Assembly: GCF_001693255.1 (NCBI RefSeq)
Contig: NZ_CP016474.1
Coordinates: forward strand, 886,661 to 950,660
Direction of reading: 5' to 3'
DNA from: Picosynechococcus sp. PCC 7003
GTDB lineage: Bacteria; Cyanobacteriota; Cyanobacteriia; Cyanobacteriales; MRBY01
Length of the DNA: 64,000 nt
Shown in pieces: positions 1 through 9,267 of the stretch. Under the pieces are notes generated by a model that was not told the origin of the DNA, did not search any database, and was given only the letters and a program-made list of their open reading frames with translations. A program made the position numbers and the translations under genes. Every line of letters begins with the position of its first letter. The stretch's first letter is position 1.

Positions 1-616
1 CCACCCACGGCGTTTCATCTTGTTCTTGGAAATAACCCAAATCTTCTAACTGTTGACGATAATCAGCACCATAGCGGGGCATCCGGGCAAAGGGCAAATT
101 CCCTTCTGTACGTTGGGGTAAGATGCGGCGCCGTTGGTAAGGCACGGTATCTAAGCCAAAATTGTCGAGATATTCCTCAGAGTTTAAGAGGGCATCCACA
201 AAGCCATTTAAACCTTGGGTCGCCAACAAAATAGACCAAGAGAGAACTTCTTTTTGACCATAAATATCGCGACCGAGTACCCGCTGAACACACATCTGCA
301 CAAAGCGATAATTATTGTTCACGTCATAGTTCCGTTGCCGGAAAGACTCGGACAATAACAACGCCCGGATAAAGTCCTGAACGGTGATAAAGCCGGATTT
401 CAGCTTAGATTCTTGAACTTTCAGGCGATTTTGTTCAAGCATCTGCTGCTCATTGAAAATTTGACGATAGGCCGCTTGAATTAAGGTATCAAAATCTGTT
501 TTTGCAAAAGCCGATGCCACGCTAAATTGCTTGGGACTTTCTTCACTGCCGATAAAAAAATCTTGTACCCGTTGATTCTGAGAGCTTGGTTCGTAGGTCA
601 ATAAAGGTATAGTCAT
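1..616 (-). CDS. cpcG: Phycobilisome rod-core linker CpcG, 3' end cut off by the window
   Basis: Partial gene, 205 codons from the ATG at 614-616 and running off the left edge. The product attaches phycocyanin rods to the allophycocyanin core of the phycobilisome on the thylakoid surface. The N-terminus MTIPLLTYEPSSQNQRV matches the CpcG family start, and the following region is the PBS linker (pfam00427-type) domain, with FITVQDFIRALLLSESFR and YRFVQMCVQRVLGRDIYG. The usual family length is about 250 residues, so roughly 45 residues are missing. The part that would separate a soluble CpcG1 from a membrane-anchored CpcG2/CpcL form (a hydrophobic C-terminal helix) is outside the window. The gene stands alone here, with no cpcBA visible. 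Confidence 0.9.
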   Translation of the reverse strand, partial: MTIPLLTYEPSSQNQRVQDFFIGSEESPKQFSVASAFAKTDFDTLIQAAYRQIFNEQQMLEQNRLKVQESKLKSGFITVQDFIRALLLSESFRQRNYDVNNNYRFVQMCVQRVLGRDIYGQKEVLSWSILLATQGLNGFVDALLNSEEYLDNFGLDTVPYQRRRILPQRTEGNLPFARMPRYGADYRQQLEDLGYFQEQDETPWV

Positions 617-1014
617 TTTTTTATAGTAAGTATTGACTTTAGAATATAAAAAGAATTAACTTTATCAAAACTATAGGCTAGACTGGGCAAGGTTTCAGGA
701 AGGTTGCTTTTTTTAAAGTAAGATTTATTTTTCTTAAGTTTTGGCCACAATCCCCCCTAAGGGTCTACGGATATAATGTATTCGTTACTTGAAAATATTC
801 AATAAAACCCGAATCAATTTGATCTTAAAAAAAAGGCGATCGCCGCTCCTGATTTAGTTCATAAAAATCAAGATGGCTATGAATTTTTGGAAATTGCTCA
901 TTACTGCTGATTTTCAATTAGCAAGTTGATTTTTGAAGCGATCACCCTCCTTATCTCTCCACATAATTGAACGGCGATCGCCTTGAACATGAACGATATT
1001 AAGAATAATTGAAA
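617..1014. other. Intergenic stretch upstream of cpcG and downstream of the kinase cassette
   Basis: No complete gene is seen in these 398 bases. Two HIP1-type palindromes (GGCGATCGCC) lie near 836-845 and 973-982. An open stretch at about 846-908 (plus) would encode the end of a protein (…APDLVHKNQDGYEFLEIAHYC-stop) without a start codon; it may be the tail of a deleted gene. The cpcG promoter should lie just above 616. Confidence 0.5.
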
Positions 1015-2094
1015 TTACTTATTAATGACAATTACAGGATGTGCTCTGGGGTAGGGGCTTCCTGGAAAAGCGGAAAAAGAGACCTTATCCCCCAATTGAG
1101 GAGACCTCCCATAAACACTATCAAAATGAAAAAAAGTTTTTTGACCATTGTCATCTCGAATAAATCCATAAGTAGGCTTAGGATGTTCAATAAATTCACC
1201 AATTTTTCGAGAAATGACAGGATAACAAAAAGTTTCGCATACTTTCACTAATTCATTAGCTGTTGGTCTATCTTTTGGATTTTTCTGTAAACAAGAAAGA
1301 ATTACATTGAATAACTCATCCCCTAAAAATTTAAACTGAATTTTATTTTCGAGATAAGTAGGCTTGCTTGGAAGTTCAGCATCTAAGATCTTTTTTACTG
1401 CCTTTAAGCCGAAACCGAACGGTTTTTCTCCGCTGACTATTTCATAAACCATTGCTCCAAGAGACCAAATGTCAGATTCTTTACCTGCAGCATGAGAATC
1501 TTCAATCATTTCCGGAGACATATATGGGAGCGCACCAATAGCTGTTTTAGAGGTGCTTAGTGAACTTTCTCCTTCTGCTGTGGCTTCAGCCATTTCTTCC
1601 TCAGCCATTTTTGCAATACCAAAATCAGTAATCTTAATTTCTGTCAAGTTAAAATCATCGGTCGACATCACATTACTTGGCTTTAAGTCCCTGTGGACTA
1701 CGCCAGCTTCATGTGCAACAGCAATGCCCTTTGCTAAATAGTGTAAAATCTTGGCTGTTAAATAAGGATCAACAAAATTAGTCCTTTGTAATAAACCATC
1801 TTTCAAATTCTTTCCTTGAATAAATTCTTCAATTAAGTATTGATGCTTGTCAGTTTCAAAATAATCCAATGTTTTAGCTACATTTGGATGATTAACCTTT
1901 GCACTCATTCTTGCACTTCTCGCAAATCTTTTCGTCGCAGATGAGTTAAAAGGAACTTTTAGTGCAACTTCACGTTTTATTACTCGATCAAAAGCAAGAT
2001 ACACTTCTTGCATACCACCTTGGTCTACATAGCTTACTATTTCATATCTATTAGCTATGAAGTCACCTTTTTGATGTAGATTATCTGATGTCAT
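1015..2094 (-). CDS. Hanks-type Ser/Thr protein kinase with C-terminal cold-shock-like domain
   Basis: The 359-residue protein has a full kinase domain: glycine loop near 25-32 (DQGGMQEV), lysine K46, catalytic loop HRDLKPSN 134-141, DFG 157-159, and an SPE in place of APE at 193-195. There is no transmembrane segment, so it is probably cytoplasmic. Residues about 298-356 are not kinase: the string YGFIRDDNGQKTFFHFDSV followed by LGDKVSF has the order of a cold-shock (OB-fold) domain, compare GFI…G.D.F.HFS…..G..V.F. This would give the kinase a nucleic-acid-binding module. It overlaps the upstream kinase by 4 bases (ATGA) and is the last gene of a PP2C-kinase-kinase cassette. Kinase identity is certain; the cold-shock call rests on motif order only. 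Its target is unknown. Confidence 0.88.
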   Translation of the reverse strand: MTSDNLHQKGDFIANRYEIVSYVDQGGMQEVYLAFDRVIKREVALKVPFNSSATKRFARSARMSAKVNHPNVAKTLDYFETDKHQYLIEEFIQGKNLKDGLLQRTNFVDPYLTAKILHYLAKGIAVAHEAGVVHRDLKPSNVMSTDDFNLTEIKITDFGIAKMAEEEMAEATAEGESSLSTSKTAIGALPYMSPEMIEDSHAAGKESDIWSLGAMVYEIVSGEKPFGFGLKAVKKILDAELPSKPTYLENKIQFKFLGDELFNVILSCLQKNPKDRPTANELVKVCETFCYPVISRKIGEFIEHPKPTYGFIRDDNGQKTFFHFDSVYGRSPQLGDKVSFSAFPGSPYPRAHPVIVINK

Positions 2095-3164
2095 AAGACC
2101 ACCTCAGGATTTGAAATATCAAAGGTTATAAAAGTTCTACTATGATCACCTTCAAAGGTAATAACACAATTATTAGGTAGCAATTGATTCACCCTAATAC
2201 TGTTACGATTTACAGTAATATTCCCAGCATAATGAGCGACAACAAAATCCAAACCATTATACTGAATAGTTAGAGACCCTACATTGTCAATATTGAGATT
2301 CACAGAAGATTTGTCTTTTGAAATAACTTCGGTACGACCATTTGAGGTGAGAAGAGCACGATGTTTCCCAAATAATAAATGCTTTTTAAGAACATCTTTT
2401 ATCGTTTGAGCAGAGGGTCTATCTTGTGGATTAAATGCTAATGTTTGGTCAAGTATATTAGTAATGTCATTCGATAACTCGAAGGTCACTTCTTTGAAAC
2501 TAGGCTTGGGAGAAGTACTAGGCGGAATTTTTGAAAATGATTCATCAAGTTCTAATCCTGCAATATACCTCGCAGTTACCCCAAAGGCATAAATATCTAT
2601 CGCTTTGGTGAAGTGAACGAAGCCAGAGGAATATAGTTCAGGTGCAGCAAATAAGGTTGTCCCCTTAAATCCCATAGTTGAGTTGTTTTGGTTCTCAGTT
2701 CTGGTGAGTCCGAAATCAAATATCTTAATTAAATTGGCTGCATCAAACTTGATATTGTTAGGCTTAATATCCCTGTGAATTAAGTCTTTCTCATGTATAT
2801 CAGATATGCCCGATATAATTTGATATAAGATTTTTATGTATTCATTTTTTGATAGCTCTTGCGTCAAAACTCTTGATACTAAATCCTCACCCTCTATATA
2901 TTCTTGTACTATTCCGGGTCGTCTATTTTCTTCGTCTAAGATAACATCAAAAATTTGGACTATGTGTTTAGATCGTATATCCTGATGGAGTTTACACATG
3001 GCTTGGATTTCGTCTGTGAGCCTAGATGTATCATTATCATCTTGAATAAACTTAATAGCGACTTTCCGATCAAGATTAAGATCTTGACAGACAATAACTT
3101 CACCCATTCCACCTTTTAAAACTTGATCTAGCTGTCTATAACGACAGGGAAGAGAATTAGTCAT
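2091..3164 (-). CDS. Hanks-type Ser/Thr protein kinase with beta-rich C-terminal domain
   Basis: The 357-residue kinase has a glycine-rich loop KGGMGEV (17-23), K38, HRDIKPNN 130-137, DFG 150-152 and APE 174-176, so all catalytic residues are present. No membrane helix is visible. The last 90 residues are beta-rich, with a repeating hydrophobic pattern (SLTIQYNGLDFVVAHY, GNITVNRNSIRVNQLLPNN) that loosely resembles the second half of an FHA domain, but the usual SRxH phosphothreonine motif is not seen. The gene overlaps the phosphatase upstream by 8 bases and the second kinase downstream by 4, so the three are very probably co-translated. Base composition is clearly more AT-rich than the putA region next door. 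Confidence 0.88.
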   Translation of the reverse strand: MTNSLPCRYRQLDQVLKGGMGEVIVCQDLNLDRKVAIKFIQDDNDTSRLTDEIQAMCKLHQDIRSKHIVQIFDVILDEENRRPGIVQEYIEGEDLVSRVLTQELSKNEYIKILYQIISGISDIHEKDLIHRDIKPNNIKFDAANLIKIFDFGLTRTENQNNSTMGFKGTTLFAAPELYSSGFVHFTKAIDIYAFGVTARYIAGLELDESFSKIPPSTSPKPSFKEVTFELSNDITNILDQTLAFNPQDRPSAQTIKDVLKKHLLFGKHRALLTSNGRTEVISKDKSSVNLNIDNVGSLTIQYNGLDFVVAHYAGNITVNRNSIRVNQLLPNNCVITFEGDHSRTFITFDISNPEVVL

Positions 3165-4218
3165 TTATTGCTACCTCCTCTGTAAATTCAATTTTTAACT
3201 GTGGCTTGTCTTGTTTCTTCTGGTTTTCCAAAGATGATTTTTGTTTTCTTTGCTTGTTTGGCTTTCTTGTATTTTTTTCTTTATTTATATCTGTACTTTG
3301 AACCTCATTTTGATGAGAAGGAAGAGAGTCTGAAACTTTAATAGTAAAAAAATCGGTTTTCCCGGGAAGGCTCCACACCTCAAGGCGACTATCTTCCTTT
3401 TTTGAATTTAGCTGATTTGAAAGTGAATTAATAGATATTGCAGAAATTGTCGCATTATCTTTCCCACCAAGCCAAACAGAAATACGTGTTAATCTGTCAA
3501 CAATTTCAGTGATACTTTTAGCATTTTGAATAATCTCTTGAAATACCTTCTGAGGAATACTATGTGCTCCATCTGATGTTAAAAGAATGAACTTAAGATT
3601 TTCCGTCCGAACAATACTTGTTGTAGGCTCTATTCCGTCTCCCATGCCGACAAATTGCAACAGTTGTCTAAACTCAGGAGGGGGAGCTTTTAATCTTAAT
3701 TCAGCTAACTGCTCTTCGAGAGTATCATCTGTGGTTAATTGTTCAATCGGTTTTTCATCATAAACAGCGTATATTCTGCTATCTCCTACATTAACGATTG
3801 CCCATTCATGATTCTGACAAGCAATACTTGATAATGTCGAACCTCCTTTTCCCTGAAAATGTTTATATACAGTTTTATTTGCGATATCTACTGCGGCACT
3901 TAGTTTTTGACTTAAAGACTTTTCGTTACTATGAATCAGGGTTGCAGTAAAACTACTTATAGCTAAGTTGGCACAATCTCCCCCTTCCTGCATCCCACCC
4001 ATTCCGTCACAAAGTACGAGGGCAAACATTGGAGGTTTCCGATTATCTTCAAATCGAACTTGGAAAAAAAGAGTTCTGTCTTGATTCTCCTGTCGATTTC
4101 CTAAAACACTTCCGAGAACAACATGACCTCGGTCAACGGTGGTTAAACCACATTTGTTCCCAGAAGATAACCATCTTGATATTGCATCTTGTACTTGAGA
4201 GTGGAGTGCATGACTCAT
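3157..4218 (-). CDS. PP2C-family Ser/Thr protein phosphatase
   Basis: The 353-residue protein is a metal-dependent PP2C phosphatase. Visible motifs are ENQDR (44-48), the metal-binding DGMGG (71-75), VNVGDSRIY, LLTSDGAH and GGKDNATISAI near the end of the catalytic domain at about residue 265. The last 80 residues are a charged, lysine-rich tail (KPNKQRKQKSSLENQKK) that may be disordered. It is the first gene of a three-gene cassette and would be expected to reverse phosphorylation made by the two kinases behind it; that pairing is inference. Its own promoter should lie in 4219-4340, an AT-rich gap with no other gene. Confidence 0.9.
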   Translation of the reverse strand: MSHALHSQVQDAISRWLSSGNKCGLTTVDRGHVVLGSVLGNRQENQDRTLFFQVRFEDNRKPPMFALVLCDGMGGMQEGGDCANLAISSFTATLIHSNEKSLSQKLSAAVDIANKTVYKHFQGKGGSTLSSIACQNHEWAIVNVGDSRIYAVYDEKPIEQLTTDDTLEEQLAELRLKAPPPEFRQLLQFVGMGDGIEPTTSIVRTENLKFILLTSDGAHSIPQKVFQEIIQNAKSITEIVDRLTRISVWLGGKDNATISAISINSLSNQLNSKKEDSRLEVWSLPGKTDFFTIKVSDSLPSHQNEVQSTDINKEKNTRKPNKQRKQKSSLENQKKQDKPQLKIEFTEEVAIND

Positions 4219-4340
4219 ATGAATTTTAGAGTTTTAGGGCTTTTGCTTTCTATATTTTATTTGATATTAGTCCTCTGTTGCATCTATCTAGCTGATCGCC
4301 CTCCCACTTATTAGTAAAAGGACGATATGACTTTTATGAA

Positions 4341-7300
4341 TTAATCACCCCCTTCGATGGGGGCAAACCCTTGCCGTTGCACATTTTCCGTCACATGGCG
4401 TGGCTCTAGGAATTGCAGTAGATAATCAGGCCCTCCCGCCTTAGAACCCACACCGGACATCTTGAAGCCGCCAAAGGGTTGACGCGCCACAATCGCCCCG
4501 GTAATGCCCCGGTTGATATAGAGATTACCCACTTCAAATTCCTCCGTTGCCCGCTCAATGTGCTGCGGTGTCCGGGAATAAAGCCCCCCGGTTAATGCGT
4601 AGTCTGTGCTATTGGCAACTATTAAGGCTTCATCAAAAGAACTCACTTTAATCACCGCTAATACCGGCCCAAAAATCTCCTCCTGGGCGATCGCATGATC
4701 CGCTTGCACATCAATGAAAATAGTCGGGGACACATAGAAACCATTATCGGGAACTGCTGTTTCAAAGGCGACGGCAGATTGTTCCTTGCCCTTCAGGATG
4801 TAGTCCTTAATTTTCGCTTGGGCCGCCCCGTCAATAACCGGCCCCATCTTGACACTGGGATTATCGGTTTCGCCGACCTGAATCGATTTCACCGCCTCGA
4901 CTAAACGTTCCACAAAAGTATCGTGGATTGATTCCAGCACAATGGCCCGGGAACAAGCCGAACATTTTTGACCGCTATAACCAAAGGCCGAATGGAGCAC
5001 TCCCGCCACCGCTTGGTCGAGATCGGCACTGTCATCAACGATAATGGCGTTTTTTCCGCCCATTTCGGCAATGACCCGTTTCAAATGCTTCTGACCCGGT
5101 TGTACGATCGCCGCATTGGCATAGATATTACAACCCACTTCCCGGGAACCCGTAAAGGCAATGAGATGTACATCGGGATGGGTCACCATCGCCGCTCCCA
5201 CCGTGGAACCGCGTCCCGGCACAAACTGAAATACTCCCTTGGGGATCCCCGCTTCAATGAGGATTTCGGCAATTTTTGCGCCGATCACGCTAGAAGTTTC
5301 AGCGGGTTTTAGTAGGGTACAGTTGCCCGTCACCAAGGCCGCAACGGTCATCCCCGTGGCGATCGCAAAGGGGAAATTCCAAGGGGAAATAACAACAGCA
5401 ATGCCCCGCGGTTGGTAATGGTAGCGGTTGGTTTCACCACAAACATCGTACTTTTTGAAGCCCTGCACTTGGGAGAGATCATCGGGTTTGACCTGGTAGC
5501 CATAGTGCAAACGCTCTATTTCATCGGCGTAGTAGCGACAGAAATCAATGGCTTCGGAGACTTCCGGATCCGCTTCCTTGAGGATTTTGCCCGTTTCTAA
5601 ACAAATCCACGCATTCAACTCGTGGCGACGGGCTTCCATAATCTCCGCTGCCTTCCGGAGAATGTTGGCCCGTTCCGAGACGGGGGTTTTCTTCCAGGCG
5701 GGAAAAGCGGCTTTGGCGGCGGCGATCGCCTCCGTTGCTTGCTCTAGGGAAATTTGACCAACTTTACCAATGAGTTCTGTGGAACGGGAGGGATTGACCG
5801 AGTCCACCAAATTTTCGGTTTGTACATATTCGCCGTTGATGTAAGGCAGATAACGTTTGCCAAGCTGCTTTTTCACCTCGGCGATCGCAAACTGGGATTT
5901 ATCCCGGAGATCTGGTTCTGCATAGTCGGTATTGGCAGCCCCCGCAAATTGCAGATGGCTACTGTCGAGATCATGAATGGTTGCGTTGAGATCCCCTGTC
6001 GGCGGCGCGATCAATTCCTCCACCGGACGCTCCTCTAGGTTCTGGCGCAGGAAAGAACTATTGGCGGTATTTTCTAGTAAACGCCGGATTAGGTAGGCCA
6101 TGCCCGGCAAAATCTTGCCATAGGGACAGTACACCCGCACCCGATAACCCTCCTTCACCAACGCCTTCGCAATTTGGTCGCCCATGCCGTACAGCACCTG
6201 ACATTCAAAGTTACGGCGGGGAATCTTGAGTTCCTTGGCGATCGCACAGGCCACCGCCTGGGAGCGCACATTATGGCTGGCGATCGCCCCGTAGAGATAC
6301 TGATGGTTTTCCAGCAGCAGACGAGTCATGCGCTCGTAATTAATATCCGTTGCGCCCTTTTCGTTAAAAACAGGCTGTTCCCAATGGTTTTGCAGCGCCG
6401 TGATCGTTTCTTGATCCCAGTAAGCGCCTTTCACAAGACGGACGGTGACAGGGGTGCCCCGTTCCTTGGCCCAGGCAACTAAACTTTCTAAGTCTGCGTA
6501 AGAATCCCGCAAGTAGCCCTGTAAAGTCACGCCAATATCACTACGGTGCCGAAACTCCTCTTCCAGCAACACGTCTTTCAAAATCTGGAGGGTGAGGGTT
6601 TTATATTCGTAATGCTCCATATCAAAGTGCACCGCAACTCCCAATTCCTGGGCATGGCGCAACAGTAGGCGCACCCGTTCCGCGACATTTTCTTTGCTGC
6701 CTGCCGGATCGAGGGGGTCAAACTGCGAATAAAACGCCGTTAATTTTACGGATACTTGCACCTTTGCAAGATCCTCACCGTCCGCCTCATCGATTTGATT
6801 GACCTTCGACCAATGTTTTGCTGCCGCCGTGAGGTCTGCCATTAAATCGAGGTAAGTTTGCTGATATTTTTGTGCTTCTGCTTCGGTGATCACCGCCTCC
6901 CCCAACAGATCAATGGTGAAGGCCATTTTGTCCCGGCGCAGACGTTCAACGGTTTTCAAGACCTGTTTGACGTTTTCCCCCGAAATATATTTAAAGGCGA
7001 GGGTTTCCACCGATTTACTAATGGTGGCAGCGGCTAACTGAGCTGGAGGGGATTGGGGTTCGGTAAAGTTCAGAATTTTTTTTAAGGCCCCAGGCAACTC
7101 CACCGACTCGTCCCCTAGGTATTGTTGGAGATGCTGGGCGATCGCCCCGTTATCTTTTAGGGCTGGCAACACATCGATAAAGCGAAACAGTTGCACCCGT
7201 AGATGGGGATTTTCCATGGCCCAGCCCAGCAATTTATCGTCCAGGCGCATCTGGTCTTGGAGTTTCGAGAAAAATGACCGTTTTTCCCGGGTAGCGGCGA

Positions 7301-7361
7301 TTAACTCCCTGGCAATTTGTTGGGTACGCGCTTCGTAACGATCCTGAGCATCGATGACCAC
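4341..7361 (-). CDS. putA: Bifunctional proline dehydrogenase / glutamate semialdehyde dehydrogenase
   Basis: The enzyme oxidises proline to pyrroline-5-carboxylate (FAD-dependent) and then to glutamate (NAD-dependent). The 1006 residues show the proline dehydrogenase barrel at about 150-460, with VHFDMEHYEYK and RLVKGAYWDQE, and the aldehyde dehydrogenase domain at about 505-985, with FTGSREVG and the catalytic cysteine in GQKCSAC (C800). The N-terminal DNA-binding ribbon-helix-helix of enterobacterial PutA is absent, so this form is purely enzymatic. It is monocistronic on the minus strand, 105 bases downstream of the ammonium transporter. Both genes deal with nitrogen supply, but a shared transcript is not shown. 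Confidence 0.95.
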   Translation of the reverse strand: MVIDAQDRYEARTQQIARELIAATREKRSFFSKLQDQMRLDDKLLGWAMENPHLRVQLFRFIDVLPALKDNGAIAQHLQQYLGDESVELPGALKKILNFTEPQSPPAQLAAATISKSVETLAFKYISGENVKQVLKTVERLRRDKMAFTIDLLGEAVITEAEAQKYQQTYLDLMADLTAAAKHWSKVNQIDEADGEDLAKVQVSVKLTAFYSQFDPLDPAGSKENVAERVRLLLRHAQELGVAVHFDMEHYEYKTLTLQILKDVLLEEEFRHRSDIGVTLQGYLRDSYADLESLVAWAKERGTPVTVRLVKGAYWDQETITALQNHWEQPVFNEKGATDINYERMTRLLLENHQYLYGAIASHNVRSQAVACAIAKELKIPRRNFECQVLYGMGDQIAKALVKEGYRVRVYCPYGKILPGMAYLIRRLLENTANSSFLRQNLEERPVEELIAPPTGDLNATIHDLDSSHLQFAGAANTDYAEPDLRDKSQFAIAEVKKQLGKRYLPYINGEYVQTENLVDSVNPSRSTELIGKVGQISLEQATEAIAAAKAAFPAWKKTPVSERANILRKAAEIMEARRHELNAWICLETGKILKEADPEVSEAIDFCRYYADEIERLHYGYQVKPDDLSQVQGFKKYDVCGETNRYHYQPRGIAVVISPWNFPFAIATGMTVAALVTGNCTLLKPAETSSVIGAKIAEILIEAGIPKGVFQFVPGRGSTVGAAMVTHPDVHLIAFTGSREVGCNIYANAAIVQPGQKHLKRVIAEMGGKNAIIVDDSADLDQAVAGVLHSAFGYSGQKCSACSRAIVLESIHDTFVERLVEAVKSIQVGETDNPSVKMGPVIDGAAQAKIKDYILKGKEQSAVAFETAVPDNGFYVSPTIFIDVQADHAIAQEEIFGPVLAVIKVSSFDEALIVANSTDYALTGGLYSRTPQHIERATEEFEVGNLYINRGITGAIVARQPFGGFKMSGVGSKAGGPDYLLQFLEPRHVTENVQRQGFAPIEGGD

Positions 7362-7466
7362 AGCTGAAAATTCTCCGAAAAGACCTATGGTTTAATTTTC
7401 CCGGAAAAAGGCAGGCCCAGAGGTAGAGGCTTTGTCAGTGTTTCAGGACTTGGTGAATTTATATTT

Positions 7467-9197
7467 TCAGTCGCTCCAATCTGCGGAAACTGGCTGATTT
7501 TCATCGGAAGGAGCGTTGGGAGCCTGTATTTGCTCTAAAAATTCCCCAAAACTGGTGGTGGCGATCGCCATTTGGGTAATCTCAGCCATGGTCAGGGTCG
7601 GAGGTAAGTCGGGTAACTGCCCTTGATAAGTGAGACTAGGCTCCCCAAACCGCTGCTGGAAAATTTCTCCGAGCACTGCCTTCAGGGTCGTTTGCTGTTG
7701 CTGCTGTAATTGTTCGAGGGCCGCTGTTTGTTGGTTAATGGTCTGGAGCAACTGTTGCAGGGAGCGGCCTAAAATGCCCAATTCATCGGGGCGATCGCCA
7801 AAACTGGCAAACAAATCTGGGTCAAAATTTTGATGTTCAATGGCAGCCACAGCCATCGCAGTGATCGTGTAGAGTTCCTCTAGGGATTCGGCATTTTCCC
7901 GGTGGTTTTGTTCCAGGGCGTCGATGACCTGGTTGTAACGGGTGGCAATGTGGCCAATCTCCGTAAAGGGTTCCACGGGCACCCGCAGGGTCAAATCTTG
8001 GGTCGCGGCCTGGTGATCCATCACCTGGAATAGTTCATAGGCATCGGTTTTGGCACCATGTTCGGAGATATTCAAGCCCAGGGCTTCGGCCTCCGGGGAA
8101 ACCCGCAAAGGGTACCATCGCTGCAATAGTTTTAAAATGAGCCAAGTCAGCCCTGTCCCCCAGGCAAGGGCGATCGCCACCCCCAAGAGTTGCACCAACA
8201 GTTGACTATGGCGGGCTTCGACATTGCCAAATAAACCAACACAGAGGGTTCCCCACAGGCCCGCACCCCCATGGACGGCGATCGCATCCACTGCATCATC
8301 AATTTTGTAGCGTTTTAAGAGACTAGATACCCACCGAGCCACCCCGGCCGCCGTAATGCCCACCACCACCGCCAAGGGACTCGATACTAGATCACAGCAG
8401 GCCGTAATCGCCACCAGCCCCGCCAGGGAACCATTGATAATTTCCTCGACCTCTGAGCGCTTGAGATACCATTGGCTGAGGAGCATCGCTGTGACCATCC
8501 CCGCAGTTCCCGCCAGCACTGTATTGGTAATGATCTGGGGGACTTGGTCATTAAACGCAAAAGTACTCCCGCCATTGAATCCCAGCCAACCCACCCACAA
8601 CAACAATGTCCCCAAAACCGCAAAGGGCAGGTTTGATCCCTGGATTTTCTGTGCCCCCGTGGTGGTAAAGCGCCCTTCCCTGGCCCCGACCAAAAGCAAG
8701 GTGCCCAGGCTCACCCAAGCCCCCATGCTGTGAACCACCGTACTACCCGCAAAATCCAAGAACCCCAGTTGCCGCAGCCACCCCGCTTCGTTCCAGGCCC
8801 AATGCCCAAAAATCGGATAAATAAACCCCGACACCAGGATCACAATGATGATGTAGGCTTCAAACTTTAACCGTTCGGCGATCGCCCCCGAAATAATCGT
8901 TGTGGCCGTACCGCAAAACATCGCTTGGAACAGGAAAAAAGCGGCCTCTTCTGGGTTGCCAGTCGTTCCCAAAAAGAAATTACTCCCACCGATGCCTCCC
9001 CACTGGGATAACCCAAACATCAGACCATAGCCAATGCCCCAAAATAACATCACCGACAGACCAAAATCGGAGAGGTTTTTAACGGCCACATTAATGTTAT
9101 TTTTTGTGCGGGTCAGGCCAGATTCGAGGCACATAAAACCGGCTTGCATTAACAGCACCAAACCAGCACAAATCAGCAACCACAGTTGATCAATCAT
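7467..9197 (-). CDS. amt: Amt-family ammonium transporter with HAMP-like signalling tail
   Basis: The N-terminal 400 residues are an Amt/Rh channel: GLTRTKNNINV after the first helix, DFAGSTVVHSMGAW and AVHGGAGLWGT carrying the twin pore histidines. The total of 576 residues is about 130 longer than a plain Amt. The cytoplasmic extension reads LTLRVPVEPFTEIGHIATRYNQVID, a HAMP-like helix-turn, then a coiled coil rich in Q and E (TINQQTAALEQLQQQQQ). No histidine-kinase, GGDEF or other catalytic domain follows. The extension could sense transport state or bind partners; this is inference. The next minus-strand gene is putA. Confidence 0.92.
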   Translation of the reverse strand: MIDQLWLLICAGLVLLMQAGFMCLESGLTRTKNNINVAVKNLSDFGLSVMLFWGIGYGLMFGLSQWGGIGGSNFFLGTTGNPEEAAFFLFQAMFCGTATTIISGAIAERLKFEAYIIIVILVSGFIYPIFGHWAWNEAGWLRQLGFLDFAGSTVVHSMGAWVSLGTLLLVGAREGRFTTTGAQKIQGSNLPFAVLGTLLLWVGWLGFNGGSTFAFNDQVPQIITNTVLAGTAGMVTAMLLSQWYLKRSEVEEIINGSLAGLVAITACCDLVSSPLAVVVGITAAGVARWVSSLLKRYKIDDAVDAIAVHGGAGLWGTLCVGLFGNVEARHSQLLVQLLGVAIALAWGTGLTWLILKLLQRWYPLRVSPEAEALGLNISEHGAKTDAYELFQVMDHQAATQDLTLRVPVEPFTEIGHIATRYNQVIDALEQNHRENAESLEELYTITAMAVAAIEHQNFDPDLFASFGDRPDELGILGRSLQQLLQTINQQTAALEQLQQQQQTTLKAVLGEIFQQRFGEPSLTYQGQLPDLPPTLTMAEITQMAIATTSFGEFLEQIQAPNAPSDENQPVSADWSD

Positions 9198-9267
9198 AAA
9201 ATAATGGGTTTCCTTAGGGGCGGATAATTCATGGGGATTAAATTGATTTTGCTAAGAAAAAAACAGT

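Noticed and set aside
836-845. Frequent GCGATCGC octamers as possible regulatory sites
   Set aside because: This is the HIP1 repeat found throughout many cyanobacterial genomes, inside genes as well as between them, so individual sites are not annotated as operators.
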